Source of the DNA: an uncultured Arachnia sp.
GTDB lineage: Bacteria > Actinomycetota > Actinomycetes > Propionibacteriales > Propionibacteriaceae
Direction: 5' to 3'
Assembly (NCBI GenBank): GCA_947493705.1
Contig: CANLSH010000001.1
Span: 124,001-188,000, forward strand
DNA length: 64,000 bases
Below the pieces are notes generated by a model. The model saw only the letters and a list, made by a program, of their open reading frames with translations, did no database searches and was not told the DNA's origin. This document shows, piece after piece, positions 35,264-46,407 of the stretch. A program made the translations under genes and the position numbers. Numbering within the stretch: position 1 is the first letter of the stretch; each line of letters opens with the position of its first letter.

Positions 35264-36793
35264 TCAGGCCACCCTCGCCAACTCGCCCTGACGCATCAAC
35301 ATCGCCACCCGCAGGTTGCTGGTGCCTATCCGATCCTCACCATCGAGATCCGCCAACGTCCACGCCAGCCGCAGCACCCTGTCCACACCACGGGCACTCA
35401 ACGTCCCCTTCGACAGCCCCCGCTCCAATGGACCCAAATCATCAGGCAGTGGGAGCTTCTTCCGCAGGAACGACCCCGGCACTTCCCCGTTGGTCCGCCA
35501 CGGGGTATCCCTCAGCCTGTTGCACTGGCGGCCGCGCGCCTCGATCACACGCGCCAGAACCGCTGCACTTCGCTCCGGCGGAACGTCAGAATCCGCAAGA
35601 AACGCGCGGGTCAACGGCAACATGTGGTGGCGGATGTCGATCCGATCCAGGATCGGCCCCGAGAGCCGCTCCCTGTAGCGCCGCACCGCCATCGCCGCAC
35701 AGGAACACTCCTTCCCCACCACACCACTCATCCCGCACGGACACGGATTCGCAGCGAGCACCAACTGGAACCTCGCCGGGTACCGAACCTGCTGACTCAC
35801 ACGCCCGATGGTGACCCACCCGTTCTCCATCGGCGTCCTCAACGCATCCAGGGTCCGGCTCCCGAACTCCGGAGCCTCGTCAAGAAACAACACCCCACGA
35901 TGAGCCAGCGAGATGGAACCGGGCCTGATCTCGCGGCCACCTCCACCGACCAGCGCTGCCATGGTGGAGCTGTGATGCGGGTCCGAGTATGGAGGACGCA
36001 CCACCAGGCCAGATTCCAGTTCCTGCCCCGCAAGCGAATGGAGCGCCGAGACCTCGATGGCGTCCTCATGTCCGAGGTCCGGGAGGATCGACGGTAGTCG
36101 GGACGCCAGCATGGTCTTCCCCACCCCCGGCGCCCCATGGAGATACACGTGATGCCGGCCCGCCGCGGCCACCTCCATGGCCCACTTCCCATCGCTGTGA
36201 CCCTGAACGTCGGCAAAGTCCGCAGGTTCTCTGGTGTCCTCCGCCCCCTCTTCGATCATTTCCGGCGACAGCGTGACTGGCTGTCCACGCATCACATCAA
36301 CCAGATGGTGCAGGTTCGCAATGGGCCAGATGGTCAGTCCTGGCACCAAGGCAGCCTCACGTGATTGACCTTGCGGAACTACCACACGAGTGAAGCCAGC
36401 CCGCGAAGCGGCCAGCATCGCCGGCAGAATTCCCCGAACCCTCCGCACCCTCCCGTCCAGTCCGAGTTCACCGAAGAACATGGTGGACATCACGGCATCC
36501 GCCGGGACATCCTCGGTGGCAGCCATGACGGCCGCGGCGATGGCCAAGTCGTAGTGCGAACCGTTCTTCGGCAGGTTTGCCGGTGCCAGGTTGATGGTCA
36601 GGATCCCTTTTGGAAACTCGTAGCCTGCGCCACTGATCGCGGCCCGCACCCGTTCTCGGGCTTGATACAACGCGGAGTCAGGAAGTCCCACCAGAGTGAT
36701 CTTCGGCAATCCCAGTCCAACGGCGGCTTCCACTTGCACCGGTGCCCCATCAAGCCCGGACAACGCCACAGACCACGCGGATGCAATTTTCAT
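35264..36793 (-). CDS. comM: YifB/ComM-family magnesium-chelatase-like AAA ATPase
   Basis: 509 residues. N-terminal Lon-protease-like substrate domain (QVEAAVGLGLPKITLVGLPDSA), then an AAA+ domain with Walker A GAPGVGKTMLASRLPSILP and Walker B GVLFLDEAPEF, and a C-terminal Mg-chelatase domain (RLAWTLADLDGEDRIGTSNL). ComM homologues help branch migration of recombining DNA in natural transformation. GGGGGATC lies before the ATG. The start overlaps the YraN stop by four bases, and the gene runs directly into dprA. Confidence 0.93.
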   Translation of the reverse strand: MKIASAWSVALSGLDGAPVQVEAAVGLGLPKITLVGLPDSALYQARERVRAAISGAGYEFPKGILTINLAPANLPKNGSHYDLAIAAAVMAATEDVPADAVMSTMFFGELGLDGRVRRVRGILPAMLAASRAGFTRVVVPQGQSREAALVPGLTIWPIANLHHLVDVMRGQPVTLSPEMIEEGAEDTREPADFADVQGHSDGKWAMEVAAAGRHHVYLHGAPGVGKTMLASRLPSILPDLGHEDAIEVSALHSLAGQELESGLVVRPPYSDPHHSSTMAALVGGGGREIRPGSISLAHRGVLFLDEAPEFGSRTLDALRTPMENGWVTIGRVSQQVRYPARFQLVLAANPCPCGMSGVVGKECSCAAMAVRRYRERLSGPILDRIDIRHHMLPLTRAFLADSDVPPERSAAVLARVIEARGRQCNRLRDTPWRTNGEVPGSFLRKKLPLPDDLGPLERGLSKGTLSARGVDRVLRLAWTLADLDGEDRIGTSNLRVAMLMRQGELARVA

Positions 36794-37164
36794 GCGCTGA
36801 TCCCCCGCAGGTGCGTCAGCTCTGGTTCCCCGGAGCGCGGCTTCAGTACGCCGATGGCATCGAGCCGAATCTCACGAACCCGAGGCCGATGCACGCGCAA
36901 CCACAAGATGGAGAGCTCACGCAGTTTCGCCAACTTGCGCCACGTAATGGCCTCCACCGGCTCACCGAAGGCGACGCTGGATCGGCTCTTCACCTCCACG
37001 AAAACGATGGCACCGGCAGCCCCGTCCCACGCAATGATGTCCAGCTCCCCCGACGGACATCGCCAGTTCCGCTCGATGATCTGCCACCCTTGGGACTCCA
37101 AGTGCGCGACGGCAATATCCTCGCCGTCTCTGCCCAACGCTGCAGCCCTGCTGTTGATAGCCAT
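36790..37164 (-). CDS. YraN/UPF0102 family nuclease-fold protein
   Basis: 124 residues. Restriction-endonuclease-like fold: GRDGEDIAVAHLESQGWQIIERNWR, GELDIIAWDG and IVFVEVKSRS give the E-x-D-x(n)-E-x-K active-site pattern. Members are weak or unknown nucleases usually found beside rnhB, comM and dprA. The ATG at 37164 has GGAGGTGGAAG just upstream, so the frame to 37188 is not used. Translationally coupled to comM. Confidence 0.9.
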   Translation of the reverse strand: MAINSRAAALGRDGEDIAVAHLESQGWQIIERNWRCPSGELDIIAWDGAAGAIVFVEVKSRSSVAFGEPVEAITWRKLAKLRELSILWLRVHRPRVREIRLDAIGVLKPRSGEPELTHLRGISA

Positions 37165-37310
37165 TCGGCTTCCACCTCCACCTGTCACTGTGGTCAGTGA
37201 AGGTCGTGGATCACCGTTCTTCCACAGGCCGAATGCCGGGGTTCATCGCGCATCAGCCAGTGATGGCGAGCTCAGCCCCCGAGGGCACCTCGTCGCTGGA
37301 GACAGCGCTA

Positions 37311-38108
37311 TTACGGAAGCGGGAACCTCACGTCAGCCCCCAGCTGGTGCTCGCTGAGCGGCCGGAACCTGAACGATGTCTGGTGTGAGACCCCTGCGGC
37401 GGACTTCCAGCGAATGAGCACTTTGGTGGAGAAATGGAATGCTTGGTACGCCGCACCTTCAACCGCCGACACCACAGAAGGTGAATCGGCGCTCATCGAG
37501 ACCGAATTACCCGCGCTGTCCTTCCACCGGCGGTTCAGTTGCTGCTCAACGAGCCGTTCGCGCTGCATGGGGAACAGAGTCAGGTGGGCGTCGCATTTCA
37601 TGTCCCCCACTTCCCGGCTCAGCCATCGGAAACTCCCGACGTAGAAGTACACCTTGACCTCAAAGGCTTCGTCCGGGCCGTACTGGTCCACTCGAAGACG
37701 TCGATCCAGGACATGTTCGGGCTCGTCCAACGGTGGCCGGTTGTCCCACGCCACCCCCCAGTTCACCTCATGCAGTTCGTCTTCCGCACGCTGCATCCGC
37801 TCATGTTCGTCCCGGGTCAGACGCAACGCCTCGATAGCGAGACTGTTGGCGTCACGCACCATGACGTTGTTCGCATCCGCTGTCTCACGCTGCTCGTTGA
37901 AGACAGCTGTCGCTTCATCCGCCTGTGCGGTTGCGGCACGTGCCTGGCTGGTTGCTTCTTCTGCCTGCTTGATGGCGTCGTTCCCGTGGCGGACCGCCAA
38001 CTCCGCGGATCCGTTCGCCACTCCGGCTCGCTTCCACGCAAGCATGGAGAACACCACTGCCACGACGGCGAGGACACCTGCCACAACGGCGACGATCATG
38101 ACCCACAT
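37311..38108 (-). CDS. Unrecognised membrane-anchored coiled-coil protein
   Basis: 265 residues. One membrane helix at the extreme N-terminus (MIVAVVAGVLAVVAVVFSMLAW, about 4-25), then a heptad-rich helix of about 75 residues full of Ala, Gln and Glu (AEEATSQARAATAQADEATAVF). A globular C-terminal half of about 150 residues is rich in Trp, Phe and Arg (WNRPPLDEP... to FRFRPLSEHQ). No family was recognised. It lies between DUF2469 and the YraN gene, where relatives usually have none, so it is probably a later insertion. Start 38108 is the only ATG in a sensible place. Role unknown. Confidence 0.68.
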   Translation of the reverse strand: MWVMIVAVVAGVLAVVAVVFSMLAWKRAGVANGSAELAVRHGNDAIKQAEEATSQARAATAQADEATAVFNEQRETADANNVMVRDANSLAIEALRLTRDEHERMQRAEDELHEVNWGVAWDNRPPLDEPEHVLDRRLRVDQYGPDEAFEVKVYFYVGSFRWLSREVGDMKCDAHLTLFPMQRERLVEQQLNRRWKDSAGNSVSMSADSPSVVSAVEGAAYQAFHFSTKVLIRWKSAAGVSHQTSFRFRPLSEHQLGADVRFPLP

Positions 38109-38139
38109 GTTTCAACTCCTGAACAGCGGCGAAAGGACA

Positions 38140-38451
38140 CTAGTTGTCATCCGGGACCTGGAACTCCGAGTGCTGGATCTCCTCGATCGAGACGTCACGA
38201 AAAGTGAGGACTTTGGCGGACTTCACGAAACGGGCGGGACGATACATGTCCCACACCCAGGCGTCACCCATGGAGACTTCGTAGTAGACGTCGCCACCCT
38301 CGGTGCGCACCTTGAGGTCCACAGCGTTGCACAGGTAGAAGCGACGCTCCGTCTCCACAGCGTAGGTGAAAATACTGACAACGTCTTTGTATTCGCGGTA
38401 GAGGTCAAGCTCCAGCTTGCTCTCGTACTGCTCCAGGTCCTCCGCGCTCAT
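38140..38451 (-). CDS. DUF2469 family protein
   Basis: 103 residues, highly acidic. Conserved actinobacterial family of unknown function: EDLEQYESKLELDLYREYKDVVSIFTYAVETERRFYLCNAV and a C-terminal FVKSAKVLTFRDVSIEE are typical. Always found beside rnhB. Its ATG overlaps the rnhB stop by four bases (38448-38451), so the two are translated as a pair. Confidence 0.92.
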   Translation of the reverse strand: MSAEDLEQYESKLELDLYREYKDVVSIFTYAVETERRFYLCNAVDLKVRTEGGDVYYEVSMGDAWVWDMYRPARFVKSAKVLTFRDVSIEEIQHSEFQVPDDN

Positions 38452-39080
38452 GATGAGACAACCCTAGCTGTTCGGACGACGTTGTCGAAGCACCAGCGAT
38501 GGATGGCACATGGGCCGTGCTCCTCCAGTGCTGCTTGATGCACTGCAGTGCAGTAGCCCTTGTGAACGTCGAAACCGTAGTTGGGATACGTATGGTGATA
38601 CTCGGTCATGATGGCGTCCCTGGTGACCTTCGCGATGATGGAGGCTGCGCTCACACACGCCGCAACCTTGTCGCCCTTCCATATCCCCAGACCGGGAGTT
38701 CCCAGACCATCCACCGGGAAGCCATCGGTGAGCACGAACGCCGGCGACACCGCCAACCGGGCAACAGCTCGGCGCAGGGCGTGAAGGTCGGCCTGGTGCA
38801 TTCCGAGGCGGTCGCACTCGTCGTGCTCCACCCGGACAGTGGCGACTTCCACTGCACGCGCCATGATTTCGTCATGGAGAAGCTGCCGCCGCGCGGCTGA
38901 CAGTGCCTTGGAGTCATCAAGTCCCGCGATGGGCTTTCTGGGGTCCAGGACAACCGCAGCGGCGACGAGCGGCCCGGCGCAGGCCCCGCGACCGGCTTCG
39001 TCTGCCCCAGCCACCGGCGAAAGACCGGCCCTGCCCAGTGCTCTCTCGTAGCCGTAGCCTCCTCGTCCCGGCCGGATCAT
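38448..39080 (-). CDS. rnhB: Ribonuclease HII
   Basis: 210 residues. It cuts RNA in RNA-DNA hybrids and removes single ribonucleotides. The active-site signature GADEAGRGACAGPLVAAAVVL lies near the N-terminus (Asp-Glu pair) and the later aspartates are in VSAASIIAKVTRDAIMTEY and NYGFDVHKGYCTAVH. Starts inside the lepB stop (ATGA at 39077-39080). Order lepB-rnhB-DUF2469 is common in actinobacteria. Confidence 0.95.
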   Translation of the reverse strand: MIRPGRGGYGYERALGRAGLSPVAGADEAGRGACAGPLVAAAVVLDPRKPIAGLDDSKALSAARRQLLHDEIMARAVEVATVRVEHDECDRLGMHQADLHALRRAVARLAVSPAFVLTDGFPVDGLGTPGLGIWKGDKVAACVSAASIIAKVTRDAIMTEYHHTYPNYGFDVHKGYCTAVHQAALEEHGPCAIHRWCFDNVVRTARVVSS

Positions 39081-39877
39081 TGACAGCCCGGGCTGGCTTC
39101 GATGATCTCCGGCTCAGCTGGCGCTGGTAGCTCCGGATCAGCGACGGTGGAGTAGGTGTCAGGAACCTTGAACGTGGAGATCCGGTCAAAGGGGGACACG
39201 ATGGCCACTGCAGCGCCCACCACCTTGTCCTCGGGCACGAAGGCGGCCATTCCGGGGGGTTGACCGGCACCTGTGTTCGTGAGTCGACACCGCGAATCGG
39301 CCGAGGCGTTGCGATGATCACCCAGCACGAAGATGTGTCCTTCCGGCACAACGATTTCGAAGGGCACGGTGGCCGGCGCCACCTGAATTCCCCCTTCGGA
39401 GAAGAGGTAGGCGCTCTCGTCCAGCGCCACGTCGTTGACCATGATGTGGCTGTCCTCCTCGGAGAACTTCACATGGTCACCCGGCATCCCGACGACACGT
39501 TTGATGAGGTGTTCGGTGGCTGAGTTGGGGAGCACGCCAATGAACTCCAGCCCCGTGCGGACGGGGTTGTCGGAGACAGGCGGCGTGGCCAGCCAGTTTC
39601 CCGGATCCTCGAAGACGACGACGTCGCCGCGTTGGAACCCACCGAACTTCGCCACCAGTACACGATCATTGACCTGCAGAGTGTTTTCCATGCTTTCGCT
39701 GGGGATCAGGAACATCTGCGCGACGAAGGTGCGCAGCAACGTTGAGATGATGAGGGCGCCGATGACGATGATGGCGCCTTCTGCGAGCCAGCCCAGAACG
39801 CGGCGGCCGAAAGATTTTGGTTGAACGTCCGCGCGTCGGGGGCCCTCATCGACCGTGGTTTCCTCTTCGGTATCCAC
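39077..39877 (-). CDS. lepB: Signal peptidase I
   Basis: 266 residues. Membrane peptidase that removes signal peptides from exported proteins. One N-terminal helix (GAIIVIGALIISTLLRTFVAQMFLI), catalytic serine in IPSESMENTL, catalytic lysine in KRVVGMPGDHVKF, and GDHRNASADSR near the C-terminus. The start is GTG at 39877 with GAGG about 9 bases upstream. An ATG at 39904 and the frame start 39988 lack one. Precedes rnhB with a four-base overlap. Confidence 0.92.
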   Translation of the reverse strand: MDTEEETTVDEGPRRADVQPKSFGRRVLGWLAEGAIIVIGALIISTLLRTFVAQMFLIPSESMENTLQVNDRVLVAKFGGFQRGDVVVFEDPGNWLATPPVSDNPVRTGLEFIGVLPNSATEHLIKRVVGMPGDHVKFSEEDSHIMVNDVALDESAYLFSEGGIQVAPATVPFEIVVPEGHIFVLGDHRNASADSRCRLTNTGAGQPPGMAAFVPEDKVVGAAVAIVSPFDRISTFKVPDTYSTVADPELPAPAEPEIIEASPGCQ

Positions 39878-39971
39878 AGATCTGACCCTCAATTCCCTAC
39901 ACATGTGCGGTTGACCGCCGATTGGATGATACAACCCGAATCCTGTGCTTCCGCAACACCTCCGGACATGA

Positions 39972-40004
39972 CGAAGGGCCGTCGGCAATTGCGACGACCC
40001 TTCG
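39972..40004 (-). terminator. Hairpin downstream of rplS
   Basis: Stem CGAAGGG-x-CGTCG against its complement with a 7-base loop (GCAATTG) and one mismatch. It lies 29 bases after the rplS stop on the minus strand. No long T-run follows, so it may end transcription only partly or stabilise the message. Confidence 0.5.
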
Positions 40005-40032
40005 GTGGCGTTTCAGTGCTGTGAGGCGAGGC

Positions 40033-40380
40033 TCAGCGCTTTTCCTTGATCTTGGCCGCCTTGCCGCGCAGGTTGCGGAGGTAGTACAGCTTGGCGCGAC
40101 GAACGTCGCCACGACGCTCCACCTCGATCTTCTCGATGATGGGGCTGTGCAGCGGGAAGGTGCGCTCCACGCCGACACCGAAGCTCACTTTACGAACGGT
40201 GAAAGCTTCCTGGATGCCGCCAGCGTTACGCGCGATCACCACACCAGCGAAAACCTGGATACGGGAGCGGCTGCCCTCGACGATGTGCACGTGCACCCTG
40301 ACGGAGTCGCCAGCGCGGAACGCGGGAAGATCGTCGCGCAGCGCAGCCTTGTCGATGGCCTTGATAATGGGGTTCGTCAT
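40033..40380 (-). CDS. rplS: 50S ribosomal protein L19
   Basis: 115 residues, family length. It sits at the 30S-50S interface. Typical stretches: [74 protein letters not shown]. The stop is followed by a hairpin. It usually follows trmD, but here sdhCAB lies between. A TTATAC -10-like box (40413-40418) and GAGGA before the ATG support an own promoter. Confidence 0.97.
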   Translation of the reverse strand: MTNPIIKAIDKAALRDDLPAFRAGDSVRVHVHIVEGSRSRIQVFAGVVIARNAGGIQEAFTVRKVSFGVGVERTFPLHSPIIEKIEVERRGDVRRAKLYYLRNLRGKAAKIKEKR

Positions 40381-40530
40381 AATTTGTCCTCGTCAGTGCC
40401 ACAGGTCACCGCGTATAAGTGTTGCGTACCGAATCCCAGACAGTCCCCCAGTGGCAGGAGCTGGACATCGGTCGGCTGCCACTGATGGGCAACAGCGTCA
40501 AACTATGCCACATGCGCCCTCTTTGGACCA

Positions 40531-40569
40531 AAGAAGAAGGCGCCCCCACCCGGGAGCGCCTTCTTCTTC
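40531..40569 (-). terminator. Intrinsic terminator of sdhCAB
   Basis: Perfect 13-base stem AAGAAGAAGGCGC/GCGCCTTCTTCTT with a 13-base loop, starting 11 bases after the sdhB stop. On the minus strand the downstream side reads TTCTTCTTTGG. It ends the succinate dehydrogenase operon and separates it from rplS. Confidence 0.8.
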
Positions 40570-40580
40570 AATGACTGCGG

Positions 40581-41326
40581 TTATCTGCCGTCCTTGGTGA
40601 ACAGCGACTTGATGAGGTCGCGGTTCAACTGAGCGATGGATTCCAGCGGGATGCCCTTGGGGCAGACTGCGGCGCACTCACCAATGTTGGTGCAGTTGCC
40701 AAACCCCTCCTCGTCGTGTGCGGCCACCATCGACTTCACCCGGGCGTAGCGCTCGGGCTGCCCCTGCGGCAGCATCGCGAGGTGCGTGATCTTGGCTGCG
40801 GTGAACAGCATGGCGGAGCTGTTCGGACACGCCGCGACACACGCGCCGCAGCCGATGCAGGTGGCATTGTCGAACGCGACGTCAGCCTCCCGCTTGGGCG
40901 CAGGCATGGCGTGCGCGTCCGGCGCGGATCCAGTGTTCGAGGAGATGAACCCACCGGCCTGGATGATGCGGTCGAACGCGGAACGGTCAACGGCCAAGTC
41001 CTTGATGATGGGGAACCCTCCCGCCTGCCATGGCTCGATCTCGATGGTGGCACCGTCGGCGAATGAGCGCATGTGGAGCTGACACACCGTGGTGGCCGAA
41101 CCGCCATGCGCAATACCGTTCACCACGACGCCACAGGCGCCGCAGATGCCCTCGCGGCAGTCGTGATCGAAGGCCACTGGTTCTTCGTTGAGGTTGGTGA
41201 GGTTTTCGTTGAGCATGTCCAGCATCTCAAGGAAGGACATGTCCTCGGAGACATTGTCGATGTCATAGTCAACGAGCTTGCCGGTGGCGTTGGCTCCGGC
41301 CTGGCGCCAGATGCGTAGCTTGAGCT

Positions 41327-41330
<4 letters not shown>
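40581..41330 (-). CDS. sdhB: Succinate dehydrogenase iron-sulfur subunit
   Basis: 249 residues. It carries electrons from the flavoprotein to the membrane heme/quinone subunit. Clusters visible: 2Fe-2S ([15 protein letters not shown]), 4Fe-4S ([12 protein letters not shown]) and the 3Fe-4S region ([17 protein letters not shown]). Its start overlaps the sdhA stop by four bases. Terminated by the hairpin at 40531-40569. Order sdhC-sdhA-sdhB matches other actinobacterial b558-type enzymes. Confidence 0.95.
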
Positions 41331-43393
<2,063 letters not shown>

Positions 43394-43396
43394 GTA

Positions 43397-44104
43397 TCAG
43401 TTCACCCATCCGATCAAAACGGCCAGCGGTGGAAGCATGAAGCCGACGTAGAGGACAACGGCCACAGCGATCGCGAGGAAGGACAGCGCCCTGCGGGACT
43501 TGGCCGAGGAATTGAGGCCAAGGGTCTGGAAAGCGCTCCAGAAACCATGGCGAATGTGCATGCACACCAGGTAGATCAGTACTGCGTACAGCGCGAAGAC
43601 CCACCAGATGGAGAAGGATCCCACGAACATCTCGTAGGGGCCGTCCGATGAGCTGTATCCGGTCTCCAGCACTCTGACGGTGAACTGCAGGAGGTGGAAG
43701 ACGATGAAGAGAAAGACGAGGATGCCGCCCCAACGCATGGTGCGGGCCGAGTACGTCTGGACCTGCGGCTTGAACGTGTCATAGCCAGGGCCGCGGACGG
43801 CGAGAGTCGTACGTGCCAAGGATGCGGCGGACCAGATGTGGGCGACGAGGGCCGCAAGCAGAACCGCACGGAATATCCAGATGAACCATCCGTGGGGTAG
43901 AAGCGGGTAGAGGATGTCCTCCTTCAGCCAGTGAGCGTAGCCATCAAACGCCTCCGGACCGCTGAACATCTTGAGGTTGCCGTACATGTGGACCAGGAGA
44001 AAGCCGATCATGATGAGGCCGGTCACAGACATAATGACCTTTTTCACAACTGTGGATCGCATCGCCTGCTGATGAGTGCTGAGAGTCGTGGACACGAGGT
44101 CCAT
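43397..44104 (-). CDS. sdhC: Succinate dehydrogenase cytochrome b558 subunit
   Basis: 235 residues, five membrane helices. Membrane anchor that binds heme b and passes electrons to menaquinone. Histidines in membrane regions (VHMYGNLKMF, AHIWSAAS, FHLLQFTVR and HIRHGFWSAFQTLG) fit the two-heme b558 family. The ATG at 44104 overlaps a TTAATAT stretch. ATG 44062 is another possible start. It precedes sdhA by 3 bases. Confidence 0.92.
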   Translation of the reverse strand: MDLVSTTLSTHQQAMRSTVVKKVIMSVTGLIMIGFLLVHMYGNLKMFSGPEAFDGYAHWLKEDILYPLLPHGWFIWIFRAVLLAALVAHIWSAASLARTTLAVRGPGYDTFKPQVQTYSARTMRWGGILVFLFIVFHLLQFTVRVLETGYSSSDGPYEMFVGSFSIWWVFALYAVLIYLVCMHIRHGFWSAFQTLGLNSSAKSRRALSFLAIAVAVVLYVGFMLPPLAVLIGWVN

Positions 44105-44170
44105 ATTAACCGGTGTCTCGGAAGATGACGACGTAGGGTCGCCTAAATCACACTGTTGCGATGAGCGGTT

Positions 44171-44866
44171 TCAACGACTGAGGTCCGGTCTTCTCTGCGC
44201 GGTTCGCTGAATCGCCTGCTCACGCCGCCACGCAGCGATCAAACCATGATTCCCGCTCAGGAGGATCTCCGGCACATCACGGCCCCGCCACGTGGGAGGT
44301 TTGGTGTAATTGGGGTACTCGAGCAAGAGCTCCTGTCCCCCTGAATGGGATTCCTCCAGCAGGGACAATGGATTGCCGATCACGCCGGGGATGAGACGGA
44401 CGACAGCTTCCACGATGGCGAGCACTGCCACTTCTCCACCGTTGAGCACGTAGTCACCCAGGCTGACCTCGATGAGTTCGAATTCCGCTTCACAATGGTC
44501 CAGCACCCGCTGGTCGATGCCCTCATAGCGTCCACACGCGAACACAAGTCGCTCTCTTGCCGCCAGCTCATAGGCGAGTTCCTGCGTGAATGGTCTGCCG
44601 GCCGGCGTGGGTATCACAACGGTCATTGGTCCGGGGTGCATGTCGGTCAGCGCGTCGAGCGCTTCCCCCCACGGTTCGGGTTTCATGACCATGCCCGCTC
44701 CCCCGCCGTAGGGAGTGTCGTCGGTGGTGTGATGCCTGTCGTGGGTCCAGGTGCGGAGGTCGTGCACTGCGAGGTCCACCAGACCTGACGAGATTGCCTT
44801 GCCCACTAAGGAGAGGTGTAGCGGTGCCATGTAGTCCGGGAAGATGGTGACGACGTCGAGTCTCAT
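44171..44866 (-). CDS. trmD: tRNA (guanine37-N1)-methyltransferase
   Basis: 231 residues. It methylates G37 of tRNAs reading CNN codons and prevents frameshifting. SPOUT fold with the trefoil-knot region [41 protein letters not shown] and an N-terminal [10 protein letters not shown]. Its start overlaps the rimM stop by four bases. The usual next gene, rplS, is displaced downstream by the sdhCAB operon. Confidence 0.96.
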   Translation of the reverse strand: MRLDVVTIFPDYMAPLHLSLVGKAISSGLVDLAVHDLRTWTHDRHHTTDDTPYGGGAGMVMKPEPWGEALDALTDMHPGPMTVVIPTPAGRPFTQELAYELAARERLVFACGRYEGIDQRVLDHCEAEFELIEVSLGDYVLNGGEVAVLAIVEAVVRLIPGVIGNPLSLLEESHSGGQELLLEYPNYTKPPTWRGRDVPEILLSGNHGLIAAWRREQAIQRTAQRRPDLSR

Positions 44867-45381
44867 TCGAGGTCTTCCAGAAGTCCCGGAACATCCGCCA
44901 GCTGGCAGGTGCCAGCCTCCAGATCCACGGCGGGGACAAGCGCCCGGACGAACGGAATCAACCGCGAACCGTTCTCGGTTGTGACGTCCAGGAGGTCCTG
45001 GGACGGTAGGTGCAGGACATCGCGGACGGTACCCGCCTCCTCACCAAGGTGATCGAGCACCGTGAGTCCCACGAGCTGTCGGTCAAAGTACTCGTCGTCC
45101 TCGCTGGGGAGCTCCGATGCGGGCACCTGTGCGCTCAGTACTTCGCCGGTCAACTTCTCGACAGCGGTGCGGTCGGGATAGCCCGCGAAGCTCACGAGCA
45201 GTCTGCCGCGCTGCCAGATGGTCTTCTCCACCGTGAGCTCACGCCCTGAGGCCAGCTTCACCACGGCGCCCGCAAAGAACCGCCGCCCCGGCTCATCGGT
45301 GCTCAGGTCAATGGAGACGTCACCACGGATTCCGTGGGCGCGTCCCACCTTTCCCACAATGACTTCGAGCTGTTCATCCAC
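44863..45381 (-). CDS. rimM: 16S rRNA processing protein RimM
   Basis: 172 residues. It binds ribosomal protein S19 and helps mature the 30S head. N-terminal domain [22 protein letters not shown] and a PRC-barrel C-terminal domain with [34 protein letters not shown]. The GTG at 45381 has AGGTGG about 7 bases upstream. The frame to 45447 is rejected. A strong hairpin lies between khpA and this start. Confidence 0.93.
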   Translation of the reverse strand: MDEQLEVIVGKVGRAHGIRGDVSIDLSTDEPGRRFFAGAVVKLASGRELTVEKTIWQRGRLLVSFAGYPDRTAVEKLTGEVLSAQVPASELPSEDDEYFDRQLVGLTVLDHLGEEAGTVRDVLHLPSQDLLDVTTENGSRLIPFVRALVPAVDLEAGTCQLADVPGLLEDLE

Positions 45382-45412
45382 CTGCGGCCACCTGTTTCTC
45401 TGTCGGGGAAGG

Positions 45413-45450
45413 GCAGTGCCCCGGACCGACGTGGCGATCCGGGGCACTGC
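45413..45450. repeat. Strong inverted repeat between khpA and rimM
   Basis: Perfect 13-base stem GCAGTGCCCCGGA/TCCGGGGCACTGC with a 12-base loop. It lies 21 bases after the khpA stop and 31 bases before the rimM start. No T-run follows on the minus strand. As RNA it would form a very stable hairpin that may control expression of rimM-trmD, limit transcription past khpA, or set mRNA ends. Confidence 0.7.
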
Positions 45451-45471
45451 GCTTGTTGATGTCTTGTCGGC

Positions 45472-45720
45472 TCAGCGGCGGCGGGGCTTGTCCACGTCGA
45501 CGAAATCAACGCGCAGCTGCTCGTGACCCGCCAACGCACCCATAACGGTGCGCAGAGCCTGGGCCGTGCGACCCTGCCGTCCGATGACCTTGCCGATGTC
45601 ATCCGGATGCACGCGCACCTCAAGGAGGCGTCCGCGACGCAGTTCCTTGTCTTTGACTGAGACATCATCCGGGTTGGAAACAATCCCTGCCACGAGGTGC
45701 TCGAGGGCGTCGGCCAGCAT
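45472..45720 (-). CDS. khpA: KH-domain RNA-binding protein KhpA
   Basis: 82 residues. One KH domain with the GxxG loop IGRQGRTAQALRTVM. It is a small RNA chaperone linked to cell elongation and often works with KhpB. The N-terminus LADALEHLVAGIVSNPDDVSV is standard. It starts 2 bases after the rpsP stop, part of the rpsP-khpA-rimM-trmD unit. Confidence 0.92.
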   Translation of the reverse strand: MLADALEHLVAGIVSNPDDVSVKDKELRRGRLLEVRVHPDDIGKVIGRQGRTAQALRTVMGALAGHEQLRVDFVDVDKPRRR

Positions 45721-45722
45721 GA

Positions 45723-46223
45723 TCAGGCCTCTTCGGCAGCCGCGGCCTCACCAGAGGATTCGGCCTTGTCGGAGGATTCAGCCTTGTCGGAGGACTCATC
45801 CTTGGACTTCGTCGACTCTGCCTCTTTGGCCGCGTCGTCGGACTTCTTCTTCTGAGCCTTGGAAATGGCAGGCGCGGTGGCGCCGCCGTCCTCAGCCAGT
45901 GCCTTGGCGAACTCAGCCTCACGGTCACGACGCTCAGGCTGGGGATCAACTCCGGAGGGCGATGTGTCGCCGCTGAACTTCTGCCAGTCACCCGTGCGCT
46001 TCATGATCGCGACGACGGCCTCTGTCGGCTGGGCACCAACGGAGAGCCAGTACTGGGCACGCTCGGAATCAATCTTCATGACCGATGGGTCATTCTTGGG
46101 GTGGTAGAGACCGATCTCCTCGATGGCCTGGCCATCGCGCTTGGAGCGGGAGTCAATGACAATAATGCGGTAGTGCGGTGAGCGAGTCTTACCGAGACGC
46201 TTCAGACGAATCTTGGTTGCCAC
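45723..46223 (-). CDS. rpsP: 30S ribosomal protein S16 with acidic tail
   Basis: 166 residues. The first 85 or so match S16 ([43 protein letters not shown]). The remaining 80 residues are a low-complexity Lys/Glu/Ser/Ala tail with repeats of the type DKAESS. Such tails occur in actinobacterial S16 and are of unknown role. GTG at 46223 with AGGAGA upstream is the start. It heads the khpA-rimM-trmD operon. The 243 bases upstream (46224-46466) hold the divergent promoters, and only a possible short upstream reading frame is seen there. Confidence 0.94.
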   Translation of the reverse strand: MATKIRLKRLGKTRSPHYRIIVIDSRSKRDGQAIEEIGLYHPKNDPSVMKIDSERAQYWLSVGAQPTEAVVAIMKRTGDWQKFSGDTSPSGVDPQPERRDREAEFAKALAEDGGATAPAISKAQKKKSDDAAKEAESTKSKDESSDKAESSDKAESSGEAAAAEEA

Positions 46224-46407
46224 GTGTGTGGTTCTCCTGTTGTGTTTTGTCTTCTGTTCAAGACGAGATGGGGCGGTTCTGCACGCTGGCGTGTGGGGCA
46301 CGCGTGGTGCATGGACCTGATGTCACGGCCATCGTCGGAGTTAGAGGGCGCCAACGATGAAAGTTTCAGCTACAAGTCTGCCAGAAACACACTCAGGAGA
46401 GAAAACG

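Noticed and set aside
34381-35814. 477-codon open frame on the plus strand
   Set aside because: Antisense shadow of dprA and comM, with a low-complexity Pro/His/Thr-rich translation.
45413-45450. Intrinsic terminator between khpA and rimM
   Set aside because: No T-run follows, and it would cut off rimM and trmD, which have no other visible promoter. Reported as a hairpin only.
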